37,238 bases of DNA. It comes from an uncultured Caulobacterales bacterium (lineage in GTDB: Bacteria > Pseudomonadota > Alphaproteobacteria > Caulobacterales > Caulobacteraceae). The position numbers and the translations under genes were made by a program. The stretch is from NCBI GenBank assembly GCA_903837135.1, contig CAILTK010000098.1, positions 1 through 37,238 of the forward strand. Reading direction: 5' to 3'. Positions 16,215-25,894 of the stretch are shown here, piece by piece (the stretch's first letter is position 1; the number at the start of each line of letters is the position of its first letter). Below the pieces are notes generated by a model that was not told the origin of the DNA, did not search any database, and saw nothing but the letters and a program-made list of their open reading frames with translations.

Positions 16215-17237
16215 ATGCGCATAGCCATGCTGGCGCCGATCGCCTGGCGCACGCCGCCGCTGCACTATGGCCCGTGGGAGCTGGTCACCAGCCATCTCAC
16301 CGAGGCGCTGGTGGCGCGCGGCGTCGACGTGACCCTGTTCGCCACCCTGAACAGCCTCACCGGCGCCAGGCTCGATGGCGTCGTGCCCGCCCCCTACAAC
16401 GACGATCCCGCCATCGACGCCAAGGTGTGGGAGTTCCGCCATCTGAGTTATCTGTTCGAGCGGGCGGACCGGTTCGACCTGATCCACAACCAGGCGGACT
16501 TCCCGGCCCACGCCTTCGCGCCGCTGGTCAAGACCCCGATCGTGACCACGATTCACGGCTTCTCGTCCGACCGGATCCTGCCGATGTACGAGCCCTATCA
16601 GGACCGGGTCCACTATGTGGCCATCAGCGACGCCGACCGGCATCCGCGCCTGCGCTACGCCGCCACCATCCATCACGGCATTCCGGTGGCGGCGTTTCCG
16701 TTCGATCCGGTCGGCGGCGAGGACCTGTTGTTCTTCGGCAGGATCCACCCCGACAAGGGGGCGGCCGAAGCGATCGCGGCGGCCCGCGCCAGCGGCCGGC
16801 GGCTGAACATGTACGGCATCGTCCAGGACGAAGACTACTATCGCCGACGCGTCACGCCCTGCGTGGACGGGACCTCGGTCGCCTACCACGGGGCGATCGG
16901 CGGGGCCGAACGCCTCGCCGCTCTCGGCAGGGCGCGCGCCCTGCTTCACCTGGTCAACTTCGACGAACCGTTCGGCCTGTCGGTGGTCGAGGCGATGGCG
17001 TGCGGCACCCCCGTGATCGCCAGCCGGCGCGGCTCCATGCCCGAGCTGATCGAGGACGGGGTGACCGGCTTTCTGGTCGACAGCGTCGACGCGGCGGTGG
17101 CCGCGATCGGCCGGATCGACCAGATCGACCGCAGGGCGGTGCGCCACGCCGCCGAGACCCGCTTCACCAGCACGGCCATGGCCGACGCCTATCTGCGGCT
17201 CTACCAGGAGATCATCGCGGGACAAGCCCCGGGATGA
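16215..17237 (+). CDS. Family 4-like (GT-B) glycosyltransferase
   Basis: The 340-residue protein has the GT-B layout: an N-terminal acceptor domain (MRIAMLAPIAWRTPP..., TTIHGF) and a C-terminal nucleotide-sugar domain with F-F-G-R-I-H-P-D-K-G. The retaining-enzyme E-x7-E motif lies in D-E-P-F-G-L-S-V-V-E-A-M-A-C-G-T-P-V-I. Such enzymes transfer a sugar from a nucleotide donor to lipid, glycan or small-molecule acceptors; the acceptor here is unknown. No membrane segment is seen. It lies between an alpha-glucosidase and a peptidase with repeats on one side, so operon membership is uncertain. Confidence 0.88.
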   Translation: MRIAMLAPIAWRTPPLHYGPWELVTSHLTEALVARGVDVTLFATLNSLTGARLDGVVPAPYNDDPAIDAKVWEFRHLSYLFERADRFDLIHNQADFPAHAFAPLVKTPIVTTIHGFSSDRILPMYEPYQDRVHYVAISDADRHPRLRYAATIHHGIPVAAFPFDPVGGEDLLFFGRIHPDKGAAEAIAAARASGRRLNMYGIVQDEDYYRRRVTPCVDGTSVAYHGAIGGAERLAALGRARALLHLVNFDEPFGLSVVEAMACGTPVIASRRGSMPELIEDGVTGFLVDSVDAAVAAIGRIDQIDRRAVRHAAETRFTSTAMADAYLRLYQEIIAGQAPG

Positions 17238-17312
17238 CTCGTCGGCGGCATGGGTCTGGTATCCCCCGCCGCGACCGTTAAAGTCGCCCCACACGCACGG
17301 GGGCCCGAATTC

Positions 17313-18845
17313 ATGCGCCGACTGATCAAAGCGATCGCCCTGACCACGGCGCTCGCCGCCTTGGCCCTGCCGGCGGCCCACGCCGCCGCCGTCCAGGCGG
17401 CCGAGGACAAGCCGGCTGTCAAGCCCGCGGACAAGCCCCCCGCCGACAAGCCGGACCTGCCGGCCTTGCCCGCCGACGCGTCGATCCACCAGTCCATCAC
17501 CGTCAACGGCAGACCGCTGACCTATACCGCCACCGTCGGCTCCCTGCCGGTGCGCAACGCCGACGGCAAGAAGACCGCCGAGATCGTCTTCACCGCCTAT
17601 GTGCTCGACGGCCCGCACGACGCGCGCCGGCCGGTGACCTTCGCCTTCAACGGCGGACCCGGCGCCGCATCGGTCTATCTCAACCTCGGCGCCATCGGTC
17701 CCAAGCGCGTGCAGTTCGGCGCCGCCGGCGACAGTCCGTCCGATCCGCCGGTGCTGCGCGACAACGCCGGAACCTGGCTCGGCTTCACCGACCTCGTGTT
17801 CATCGACCCGGTCGGCACGGGCTATTCGCGCTCGCTGCTGAAACAGGACGAGACCGACAAGGCCTTCTTCCAGGTGCACGAGGACATCCAGTACCTGTCG
17901 CGCATCGTCTACGACTGGCTGCAGAAGAACGGCCGGATGACCTCGCCCAAGTATGTGGTCGGCGAGAGCTATGGCGGCTATCGCGCGCCGGCCATCGCCA
18001 ACGAACTGCAGACCGTGCAGGGCGTCGGCGTGTCCGGCGTGGTGATGGTGTCGCCGGCGCTCGACGGGCGCAACGCCGCCGACCCGGACACCTCGCCTCT
18101 GTCATGGATGGTCACCCTGCCGTCGATGGCGGCCGCCAACTACGAGCGCCAGGGCAAGCCGCCGACGCCGCAGACCATGGCCGAGGTCGAGACCTATGTG
18201 CGCACCGACTTCGTGGTCGACCTCCTGAAGGGCCGCCAGGATCCCGAGGCGGTGGAGCGGATCGTCAAGCGGGTCACCGCCTACACCGGCCTGCCCGAGG
18301 AGGACGTCCGCCGGATGGGCGGGCGGATCGAGAGCCGGGAGTTCCTGCGCGCCCTCTATCGCCGCGAGGGCAAGCTCGGCTCCTGGTACGACTCCAACGT
18401 CACCGCCTACGACCCCTTCCCCTGGGCGCCGCAGCAGCGCACCGGCGATCCGATCCTGAACGGCATCCTCGCCCCCACCACCTCGGCCATGGTCGACTTC
18501 GTCACCCGCGAGGTCGGCTGGAAGGTGGAGGCGCACTACGAGCCCCTGAACCCGGGCGTGAACGCCCATTGGGAGAAGAACTGGTTCACCTCGATCGAGA
18601 GCGCGTCCGACCTGCGCCGGGCCCTGGCCAACGATCCGAAGATGAAGGCCCTGATCGTGCACGGCTACGACGACCTGTCCTGCCCCTATTTCGGCTCGGC
18701 CCTGGTGGTGTCGCAGATCCCGCCCATGGGCGATCCGGCGCGACTGCAGCTCAAGGTCTACCCCGGCGGCCACATGTTCTACTCCCGCCCCGACAGCCAG
18801 CAGGCCCTCCGCCACGACGTGATGGCGCTCTACGGGGTGCAGTAG
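17313..18845 (+). CDS. Exported S10-family serine carboxypeptidase-like protein
   Basis: This 510-residue protein has a signal peptide (MRRLIKAIALTTALAALALPAAHAA) and a Lys/Pro/Asp-rich linker at about 30-55. An alpha/beta-hydrolase peptidase S10 domain follows, with F-N-G-G-P-G-A-A-S-V oxyanion region, nucleophile Ser219 in G-E-S-Y-G-G-Y, Asp453 or Asp454 in H-G-Y-D-D-L-S and His487 in G-G-H-M-F-Y. S10 enzymes cleave C-terminal residues, often at acid pH; bacterial members are probably periplasmic peptide scavengers. ATG 17313 is chosen because the signal peptide starts there; an earlier in-frame ATG (17250) would put 21 residues in front of it. Confidence 0.92.
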   Translation: MRRLIKAIALTTALAALALPAAHAAAVQAAEDKPAVKPADKPPADKPDLPALPADASIHQSITVNGRPLTYTATVGSLPVRNADGKKTAEIVFTAYVLDGPHDARRPVTFAFNGGPGAASVYLNLGAIGPKRVQFGAAGDSPSDPPVLRDNAGTWLGFTDLVFIDPVGTGYSRSLLKQDETDKAFFQVHEDIQYLSRIVYDWLQKNGRMTSPKYVVGESYGGYRAPAIANELQTVQGVGVSGVVMVSPALDGRNAADPDTSPLSWMVTLPSMAAANYERQGKPPTPQTMAEVETYVRTDFVVDLLKGRQDPEAVERIVKRVTAYTGLPEEDVRRMGGRIESREFLRALYRREGKLGSWYDSNVTAYDPFPWAPQQRTGDPILNGILAPTTSAMVDFVTREVGWKVEAHYEPLNPGVNAHWEKNWFTSIESASDLRRALANDPKMKALIVHGYDDLSCPYFGSALVVSQIPPMGDPARLQLKVYPGGHMFYSRPDSQQALRHDVMALYGVQ

Positions 18846-19288
18846 GACCCACGCCCGAACGCGCACAAAAGCACCGCTCATCCCGCGGAAGCGGGAACCC
18901 AGGCCTGAACGACTTCGTCCACGTTTGAACTTGCGTGTGGGACTCGTTGGGCGCGCCCTCAAAGGACGTCTTCGCCGGGCTTGTCCCGGCGATCCAGGCT
19001 TGCCGCGGCGGCGCGTCCTGCCCGCATGGGGGCAGGGCATGACGGTGTGAGGTGCGCTCAAGGCGTTGGCGCCCTTTCGCACCGCGCCTTTCACTGCGCC
19101 GTATCGGCAGGAATACAAAGTAACCAAATCCAGGTATTGAAGCGAAGGTTATTCGTACTGATACAATAATACAGTCAACATTTCCCCCGCATACATAGAC
19201 GAGTCCGCACTCCATCCCACACCCTACTCAGCGAAAGTCGACTCGCTCCCGCCTCGCCGGCGTGATGGGGAGGCGGAGGATCGCTCGG
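18846..19288. other. 443-base intergenic region with hairpin repeats and an AT-rich tail
   Basis: No gene is supported here. From left to right it holds: a single arm of the GCTCATCCCG repeat at 18875-18901; a perfect hairpin CGCCGGG-cttgt-CCCGGCG at 18973-18991; a hairpin CCTGCCC-gcatgg-GGGCAGG at 19017-19036 that belongs to a GTCATGCCC repeat family; and an AT-rich stretch at about 19105-19200. In the last part TTGAAG (19137-19142) with GATACA (19160-19165, 17-base spacer) or TACAAT (19162-19167) could be a promoter for the downstream MBL gene. The hairpins could end the peptidase transcript. Confidence 0.5.
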
Positions 19289-20692
19289 GTGAACATCGGC
19301 AGGATCGAGCATGCGAGCTTCGTCATCGAAACCGACGACGTCGTCTGTCTGCTGGATCCGGTGTTCACGCCCACCTTCGAGTCGGGCGCCAACGAATTCC
19401 ATCCACCCGTCGAGCTCGACATCGACACCCTCACCCGCCGCTGCACCCTCCTGGTGCTCAGCCACATCCACTTCGACCACTTCTCGCTGGAGACCATCGC
19501 CCGGCTGGATCGGGCCATCCCGGTGATCTATCCGCGGTCGGAGACGGCGATCGGCGCCTGCCTGCAGCGGCTCGGGTTCACGGGCGCCCACGGCACGGTG
19601 GTGGGCGAGGCGATCACCTGCGGCGCCCTGACGATCATGCCCACGGCGTCGATCGGCAAGCCGAACGAGTACGGCTACGTCTTCACCCATGAGGGGCGCT
19701 CGGCCTGGGCGATGGTCGACACCGTGGTGGACGACAGTGTCGTCGCCCAGGTGCTGGGCGCCGTGGACCGGATCGACGTGCTCCTGGCCAAGTACCAGCC
19801 GGTGGTCGAGGAGCCCCTGGTCCAGAACGGCCTCGGCGGCGATTTTCCCGCCGAGCGCTACGGCGAGCTGCTGCGGGCGGTCCGCGTGCTGGCCCCGGCT
19901 TGCGTCGTGCCGAGCTTCTCCGGCCTGCGGTTCGCCCGCGACGAGTGGCTCAACACCCGCGCCTTCCCGGTCGAGGTCGAGATGTTCGCCGACGACGTCC
20001 TGCGGGCCCTGCCCGGCGTCCAGGTCGAGGTGCTGGAGGCCGGGGACGCGATCGCGCCCGGCGAGCCGCCGGTGGTGCGCCGCGCCGCGGTCCAGGGCGT
20101 GCGCCGCGCGGAGCGGGATGTGGCGCCGCCGCGCTGGCGGCCCGACGCCGGCGTCCCGCCCTTGCGCGATCATCCGCGACCGGACCGGCCGGCCGACGCG
20201 GTGCGCGCCCGCATCGAGGCCTATCTCGACCAGGCCTTCCTCGCCGCCCTCGAGCGGGAGAGCCGGCTCTGGCGGGACAAGATGCACGCCGCCGGGGTGG
20301 TCTGGCGGCTCGAGGTGGTGTGCGCCGAAGGCCCGCCGATCGCGCGCGCGATCGATTTCGGCGCGCGGCCGCTCGGCTGGCGAAGCGGGGCGGACAACCG
20401 CCCGTCAAAACTCGTCACCGCCATCACCGCCTCGGCCCTCGACGGCCTGATCCTCGGTGAGCGCAGCGCCTACTCGGTGATCTTCGGCGACCTTCGCGTG
20501 ACGCATCGGATCTACGAGGTCACCCGCCACGGCGTCGTGCGCACGGGCGACGCCGGCGACGAGCCCCTGACCCGGATCCTGTTTCGCGACGCCGACGCCC
20601 GCTTCCTGGAGCACGAGCTGTCGCGCCTCGGCTATCCGGCCGCGCCGCCGACCGCCGATCAGCCCAGCCCCGCCAGCCGCGTCAGCGCGTAG
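19289..20692 (+). CDS. MBL-fold metallo-hydrolase with extra C-terminal domain
   Basis: The 467-residue product has a UlaG-like metallo-beta-lactamase fold in its first 250 residues or so: NIGRIEHASFVIE, then the metal site S-H-I-H-F-D-H-F-S and a later D in A-M-V-D-T. About 200 further residues carry no motif I can name (ARIEAYLDQAFLAALERESRLW..., ALDGLILGERSAYSVIFGDLRV). That tail recalls small lipid-binding or CMP-sialate-hydroxylase-like C-termini, but this is a guess. GTG 19289 is used because GGAGGA sits 8 bases before it; ATG 19265 lacks such a site. The 3' end overlaps the DUF445 gene tail to tail by 34 bases. Confidence 0.8.
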   Translation: MNIGRIEHASFVIETDDVVCLLDPVFTPTFESGANEFHPPVELDIDTLTRRCTLLVLSHIHFDHFSLETIARLDRAIPVIYPRSETAIGACLQRLGFTGAHGTVVGEAITCGALTIMPTASIGKPNEYGYVFTHEGRSAWAMVDTVVDDSVVAQVLGAVDRIDVLLAKYQPVVEEPLVQNGLGGDFPAERYGELLRAVRVLAPACVVPSFSGLRFARDEWLNTRAFPVEVEMFADDVLRALPGVQVEVLEAGDAIAPGEPPVVRRAAVQGVRRAERDVAPPRWRPDAGVPPLRDHPRPDRPADAVRARIEAYLDQAFLAALERESRLWRDKMHAAGVVWRLEVVCAEGPPIARAIDFGARPLGWRSGADNRPSKLVTAITASALDGLILGERSAYSVIFGDLRVTHRIYEVTRHGVVRTGDAGDEPLTRILFRDADARFLEHELSRLGYPAAPPTADQPSPASRVSA

Positions 20693-21885
20693 AGCGCAAG
20701 GCCCACCAGGCCGCCGACCAGGGCGCCGTTGATGCGGATGTACTGCAGGTCCGGGCCGATCTGCTGCTCAAGCTTGCCGATCATGCTGGCCGCGTCCCAG
20801 TCGGACACCACCCCGGTGACGAAGCGGCCGATGTCGTGCCGGCGGGGCGCGACCGCGCTGCGGATCAGCCCCCGCGCCGTGGTGTTGAAGATGGCCTGCA
20901 CGTCGGGCGCGCCCTCGAGCCATTCGGCCCACAGGAGGATGGCCCTCTCCAGCAGAGGCGACAGGCTGTCGCTGTCCGGATCGAGCTGGTCGTCCAGCCA
21001 GCGTTCGACACCGTCCCACAGCGGGTCGAGCTCGGCTCCGACCGCCGCTTCGTGCAGCAGATTGGTCTTGGCCCGTTCGAGCCCGGCGATCAGCTCGGGA
21101 TCCTCCGCCAGGCGATCGAGCGTCGTCCGCACGCTGTCGTCGATGGCGATCCGCAACGGATGTTCGGGATCCTGCGCGTCGTCCAGCAGCTGGAACACCC
21201 CCTCGGCGATCTTGCGCGCCACCATCCGGTCGATCCAGGCCGGCACCCAGGTCGCGGTCTGGCTCTGCACGTGCCGCAGGATCAGATCCTGCCGCTCCCC
21301 GACGAAGCCGCTCAGCGCTCGCAGCGTCACGGCGATCAGCCGGTCGCCCCGCCCGCCGCTCCACACCAGCTCGAGCAGCCTGGCGGCCGCCGCCGACGCC
21401 GGCAGGGCCTCGAGCGCGGCCACGCTCATCGAGCTGATGGTCCGGCGCAGCGCGCCCGGCGGCAGGGCGGCGATCAGCCGGCGGAGTTCGGCGACCGCGG
21501 CCTCGGCGATCGCCCGGGCCCGTCCCGGCTGGCGAACCCAGGTCGCGCCCCACTGGGCCACCTCGACCCGGTGCAGCCGCGCCTCCAGCACCGCCTCGGT
21601 CAGGAAGTTGTCGGCGATGAAGCCGCCGAGGGCGCCGGCGATCCGGTCCTGGTTGCGCGGGATCACGCCGGTGTGCGGGATCGGCAGGCCGAAGGGCCGG
21701 CGAAACAGGGCCGTCACCGCGAACCAGTCGGCGCATCCGCCGATCATCGCCGCCTCGGCGAAGGCGCGGACGAACCTGGCCCACTCCCACTGCCGCGCCG
21801 CGAAACTGGCGGCGACGAACAGCACGGCCATGAGGGCGAGCACCCCCGTCGCCACGAGCCGCATGCGGCGCAACCGGACAGGCAC
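20659..21885 (-). CDS. DUF445-family membrane protein
   Basis: The 408-residue protein fits the DUF445 (YjiN-like) family: an N-terminal membrane helix (LVATGVLALMAVLFVAASFAA), the conserved block AEAAMIGGCADWFAVTALFRRPFGLPIPHTGVIPRNQDRI (written here only to mark residues 42-81 as the core), a long helical middle and a C-terminal hydrophobic helix (INGALVGGLVGLALYALTRL). Function is unknown. GTG 21885 is used; ATG 21864 in the same frame is possible. It is convergent and overlapping with the MBL gene. Confidence 0.88.
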   Translation of the reverse strand: MPVRLRRMRLVATGVLALMAVLFVAASFAARQWEWARFVRAFAEAAMIGGCADWFAVTALFRRPFGLPIPHTGVIPRNQDRIAGALGGFIADNFLTEAVLEARLHRVEVAQWGATWVRQPGRARAIAEAAVAELRRLIAALPPGALRRTISSMSVAALEALPASAAAARLLELVWSGGRGDRLIAVTLRALSGFVGERQDLILRHVQSQTATWVPAWIDRMVARKIAEGVFQLLDDAQDPEHPLRIAIDDSVRTTLDRLAEDPELIAGLERAKTNLLHEAAVGAELDPLWDGVERWLDDQLDPDSDSLSPLLERAILLWAEWLEGAPDVQAIFNTTARGLIRSAVAPRRHDIGRFVTGVVSDWDAASMIGKLEQQIGPDLQYIRINGALVGGLVGLALYALTRLAGLG

Positions 21886-21988
21886 GATGACGGGACCTTT
21901 GGACAGGGGACGGGCGGGCCAGGGCTTACAATACCCCGTCCGTGCGCGCGATCATCGATGGGGTGGATTGCGGATCGGACGGCGCCGG

Positions 21989-24900
21989 TCAGGTCGCCTT
22001 GAGGATGGCGCTGGCCCCCATCAAAAGGCCGGACAGGCCGTAGAACAGCACGTTGACGCTCATGTTCAGTCCGATCAGCACGCCGCCGGTGACCGGATCA
22101 CCCGACCGCGCGATCATGGCCCCGCCCGGCACGCCGAGCTGCACCAGACCGCGAAGCTGATTGAGCAGTCCGGCGACCCGGTCGAGGTGGAAGGCCGCCT
22201 TCACCTTCTCCGGCGCGCCGCTCGGCGGCGCCGCCTCGACCCACTGGTAGAGGTTGTAGCCGAAGGTCGCGCCGGCGATGGGTATGGCCAGAAAGGCGAG
22301 CGCCCAGATCGTCACCGTCGGTGTGATCGCCGCCCAGACCACGGAGATGACCGGCTCCAGCATGCCCAGAATGCAGACCACCACCAGGACGGCGATCATC
22401 GGGACCACCAGCCCCGGAACGGTCTTGAGCTTCTCCTCCACCCAGCCGCTCAGGTAGGTGAAATAGACGTCGGCGAGCATCCAGATCATCAGACCCCAGT
22501 CGACGATCCGCACCAGCCATCCGAACACCTTCGCCAGATTGGCGGAGACGATCTCGTCACCCATGATTACCGCCGTGCGCAAGGCGTCCTCCGCCCGGCA
22601 GACGATGGAGCGCAGGAAGGTCCAGACCGCCGAGCAGAAGTTGAATACCGGCTTCATCAGGTTGAAGAACCACACCGCGCCATCGGTTACGGGTTTCGGC
22701 GGGTCGTTGCTCTTGCCGACGTCGAGCAGGGCCGGCGCGGTGGCCAGGAAGGTCTCGGTCGGCCGCTGCGGCGTGTCGGGCGGGATGATCGGCTTGCGCA
22801 GGATCAGGTGGTGCAGGATCACCCCGGGCGTCACGAACAGGAGGCAGGACAGATCGATCATGCTGAGGTCGGCGCCGCCCGATATGCGCTTGTAGAGGCT
22901 GTTCACCCAGGCGAAGGCCGATCCCAGCTTGCTGATCGGGGTCTCCAGCACCGTGCGCATCATCCTGATGGCGTAGGCGACCAGCTCCAGCACCAGCCGC
23001 TGGATCACGTCCGCCACGTCCAGCGCCAGGATCACCAGCCGGCGCAACCCGTCGAGCACTTCACCCAGCACCACCTTCAGGCCGTCGACGACCGAGGTCT
23101 TGCCCTCGAACACCGCCGCCAGGCTCTTCAGGATGTTGGCGACCTGGTCCCCTTTGCCGAAGGCCTTGGCGTGCTCGCCGAGCTCGAGCAGCTTGGCCTT
23201 GAGCTCCGGGCTCGGCGTGAACAGGACGCTCTCGGCGGGTTTGTCCGGCACCGCATGCTGCACCGACAGGGCGGTGGCGCCGTGGCTCTGCAGATTGCCG
23301 CGCACCGGCGACTGGGTCACGGGTCCGCTCTGCTTACCCGGCTCGCCCTGGCTCAGGCCGATGGCCTTGTCGAACACGGTGTCGACCTGGCCCTTGGCCC
23401 AGCCGATCCCGCGCGAGAGGGCGTCGGCCATGGCGTGGCCGATGCAGTGCTCGATGTCGGTGAGGCTTTGCAGGGTATAGGATTTGACCGCGGTCTTGGC
23501 GCGGATGACGTCGTCCCAGCCGAGCTTTTCGGCCACCCAGCGCATGGCGCGCCCGGCGGCGTCGATCAGGTCCGAGCCCAGCCGGTTCAGGAAGGCGAAC
23601 AGGCCCTGCAGCCCCTCGCCGATCCGCCGCGCGCTCTTGGCGAAGAATTCCTGAACGTCCTTCCCGATCTGCGCGGCGACCCTGACGACCTTGTCCGCCA
23701 CCTCGATAACGAAGTCCGTCACCTTGTCCCACGCGCCGCGCACCCAGCCCCAGAAGGCGCCCCAGCCATCGCCGCCGCCCGCCGCGGCCGCCGCGTCCGA
23801 CAGGAAATCCGGGCCCGGCACGCTGTCGCTGATCGTGAAACCGTTCTCGGTCCGCGTGATCCTGACCCCCACCGGCGCGACCTCGGCGAGCGGCTCGGCC
23901 GCCAGCCTGCGCCGTTTCTGGAACTGCATGGCGTCCGCCGCGCCCTCCGCGTAGGCGGCGTGCGCCGTGGCGCGGATCGTCTTCGCCAGCTTGGCGGCGT
24001 CGTCCGGCGCGGTTTCGGCGGGCATCAGGCCGGCGGCCTTGAGCGTTGTCGCGTCGACCGGGAAGTCCTGGTCCGTCCCCGCGAGCTTCTTCAGCGCGGC
24101 GTCCTGCGGTCGGAACCGGGCCGGCGGCGTGGAGCCTTCGGGGTACTTCACCGTCAGCACGGGCGCCTCCAGCCCGGCGGCGCGCATCTTGAAGCGGACC
24201 GAGCCGGTGGCGTTGGACACCACCAGGTACGGCCGGTCCGGAGTGAGCCGCACCAGCCGCCCCTCGTGCTCCACCAGCACCGGCTGATCGGCCAGGACGT
24301 GCATCGGCGTTTCGCCGGTCGGATCGGACTGGGCGGTGACGGTGGCGATCTGGATGGCGTGGACGATCGCCGGCTCGGCCTCGGGAGTCTGCTCGCCCAC
24401 GTCTACCGTCTGGCGCACCCATTCACCCTCGGTGGTCAGGGCGAGCCGATCGACCCCGCCGTTCCGGCCCTCGAGATAGACGCACGGCTGGCCGCCCAAG
24501 GTCTGCGGCGCGGTCAGACGCTGCCCGCGCTGTCCCAGCGGCTCCCACTGCACCGGTCCGCCCTTCCATCGGGCGCGCCAGATCAGGCCGAGCCCGTCGG
24601 TGGCGAAAAAGGTGAAGTTTCCGTCGTCTTCCGCGACGCCTTGCAGGCTCATGACGCCCTGCGGCAGGCCGGACAGTACGGTCGCAACGCCTGGGCGTCC
24701 GTCTCTGTCGATGGGTACGAAGGCGGCCCCGCCGGCGCTGTCGCGCACCACCGCGCCGCGGCAGATCTGACCGTGGTCGGTCACCGGCCGCACGAAGGTG
24801 GAATCCGGCGACGGGCCTAGCGCCAGCGGCGTGAAGTAGGATTCCGCTCCGAACACGATCGGCAACTCGTCGCGCCGATCGAAATCGCCTCGGCCGGGAA

Positions 24901-25582
24901 TGATGCGAAGGCCGTCCCGCTCACGCCGGATGACGATCGGCTCCCGCGTCTGGTTCGCGGCCAGGTGATCCATGCCACGCGTGAGGCCCTTGGGAACGAT
25001 CGCCTTCAGCACGCCGTACTGGTCGAAGGCCATGCCGACGAAGCCGCCTTCCGGCACGCAGGCGTAGAAGGTCATCGCCTTGCCGCCCGCGAGCCGGGCG
25101 AAGCCGGAATCCTTGCTTCTGCCCATCGCCAGGAGAATTTCGTGAAACGCTCGTTTCTCGTAGGGAACGTCGAGCAGTTTCCAGCCCCCGTCGACCTTGT
25201 GCTGAAGGGCGAGGAAGCCTGGGTTTTTCGGATTTTTGACGGCGACCACCACCACCATCCGTTCCTCGCCGTCGCTCGGATACGCGCCGCTGGCGTCGAG
25301 TCGAACGGTCGCGTCCGTTCCGAGATTCGGCAGGGTGATCGTTTCTTCGCGCCAGCCCGCGTCGCTGTTGTCGGGGCGGAAATGATGCATCACGTTATCG
25401 GAGCCGAGCGTGAGCAGATCGGGCTCCAGCGGCGTTCGCCCCGGACTCTGTCGCGGCGCCACGGCGAACGGGCGGCCCCCGCCGGCCAGGTCGATCAGAG
25501 GGTTGCGGGGCATGAAATCGTCGACGGTGGCGCACGATACGGCGAACGACGTCGCCTTCGGCATTGAGGCTAAAGCGGACAT
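21989..25582 (-). CDS. Giant 1197-residue protein, beta-repeat N-half and multi-helix membrane C-half, unrecognised
   Basis: I do not recognise this family. ATG 25582 has GGGGAGAAGACC directly before it, a good ribosome-binding site. Residues 1-530 or so look beta-rich, with recurring units of the type 'G..F.F.A.DG.G.IWRARW..G.VQWEPL' and 'V.L.....G.W......', as in a beta-propeller. Residues about 600-760 form amphipathic helices rich in Trp and basic residues (WGAFWGWVRGAWDKV..., WVAEKLGWDDVIR). From about 905 to 1197 there are six or more hydrophobic segments, e.g. MIAVLVVVCILGMLEPVISV and LIGLNMSVNVLFYGLSGLLM. There is no signal peptide. Codon use matches its neighbours, so it is not obviously recent DNA. 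Confidence 0.85.
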   Translation of the reverse strand: MSALASMPKATSFAVSCATVDDFMPRNPLIDLAGGGRPFAVAPRQSPGRTPLEPDLLTLGSDNVMHHFRPDNSDAGWREETITLPNLGTDATVRLDASGAYPSDGEERMVVVVAVKNPKNPGFLALQHKVDGGWKLLDVPYEKRAFHEILLAMGRSKDSGFARLAGGKAMTFYACVPEGGFVGMAFDQYGVLKAIVPKGLTRGMDHLAANQTREPIVIRRERDGLRIIPGRGDFDRRDELPIVFGAESYFTPLALGPSPDSTFVRPVTDHGQICRGAVVRDSAGGAAFVPIDRDGRPGVATVLSGLPQGVMSLQGVAEDDGNFTFFATDGLGLIWRARWKGGPVQWEPLGQRGQRLTAPQTLGGQPCVYLEGRNGGVDRLALTTEGEWVRQTVDVGEQTPEAEPAIVHAIQIATVTAQSDPTGETPMHVLADQPVLVEHEGRLVRLTPDRPYLVVSNATGSVRFKMRAAGLEAPVLTVKYPEGSTPPARFRPQDAALKKLAGTDQDFPVDATTLKAAGLMPAETAPDDAAKLAKTIRATAHAAYAEGAADAMQFQKRRRLAAEPLAEVAPVGVRITRTENGFTISDSVPGPDFLSDAAAAAGGGDGWGAFWGWVRGAWDKVTDFVIEVADKVVRVAAQIGKDVQEFFAKSARRIGEGLQGLFAFLNRLGSDLIDAAGRAMRWVAEKLGWDDVIRAKTAVKSYTLQSLTDIEHCIGHAMADALSRGIGWAKGQVDTVFDKAIGLSQGEPGKQSGPVTQSPVRGNLQSHGATALSVQHAVPDKPAESVLFTPSPELKAKLLELGEHAKAFGKGDQVANILKSLAAVFEGKTSVVDGLKVVLGEVLDGLRRLVILALDVADVIQRLVLELVAYAIRMMRTVLETPISKLGSAFAWVNSLYKRISGGADLSMIDLSCLLFVTPGVILHHLILRKPIIPPDTPQRPTETFLATAPALLDVGKSNDPPKPVTDGAVWFFNLMKPVFNFCSAVWTFLRSIVCRAEDALRTAVIMGDEIVSANLAKVFGWLVRIVDWGLMIWMLADVYFTYLSGWVEEKLKTVPGLVVPMIAVLVVVCILGMLEPVISVVWAAITPTVTIWALAFLAIPIAGATFGYNLYQWVEAAPPSGAPEKVKAAFHLDRVAGLLNQLRGLVQLGVPGGAMIARSGDPVTGGVLIGLNMSVNVLFYGLSGLLMGASAILKAT

Positions 25583-25894
25583 GGTCTTCTCCCCAGCGTA
25601 CTCGGTACGGAGCACTGTGTTCGCGCCCCCAGGCGCACACTAATAGGTATATTAACTAGTCATCAACGCAATCAGGAACTGAGTAGAATCCGGCCCCGGC
25701 GATGGGCCGCCGCGTCGTTTCGACGGCGATTGCCGCGGACGCGTCGCCGACGGACATGGGGCGCAGGCGCACGCACGCGGCTCGCCGCGGGGTCGAAACG
25801 CTCGCCCGGCTTCAACCGCGCGTCGCGTCGCGCGCAGTGCCTATTCGGCGCTCATCCGCGCCTCAACATTCACCCGCGACGGGAGAAGGAATTC
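25583..25894. other. 312-base gap upstream of the giant gene
   Basis: No gene is convincing here; short frames on the plus strand lack ribosome-binding sites and known motifs. An AT-rich core at about 25638-25680 probably carries the promoter of the giant gene on the minus strand: TTGCGT (plus 25666-25671) with TACCTA (plus 25644-25649, 16-base spacer), or TTGATG (plus 25661-25666) with TATTAG (plus 25640-25645). Neither is a strong match. The rest is GC-rich and featureless. Confidence 0.4.

Noticed and set aside
20729-24820. 1363-codon open frame on the plus strand
   Set aside because: It runs antisense across the DUF445 gene and the giant gene, has very Arg/His/Pro-rich translation with no domain, and is explained by GC-rich codon bias on the opposite strand.
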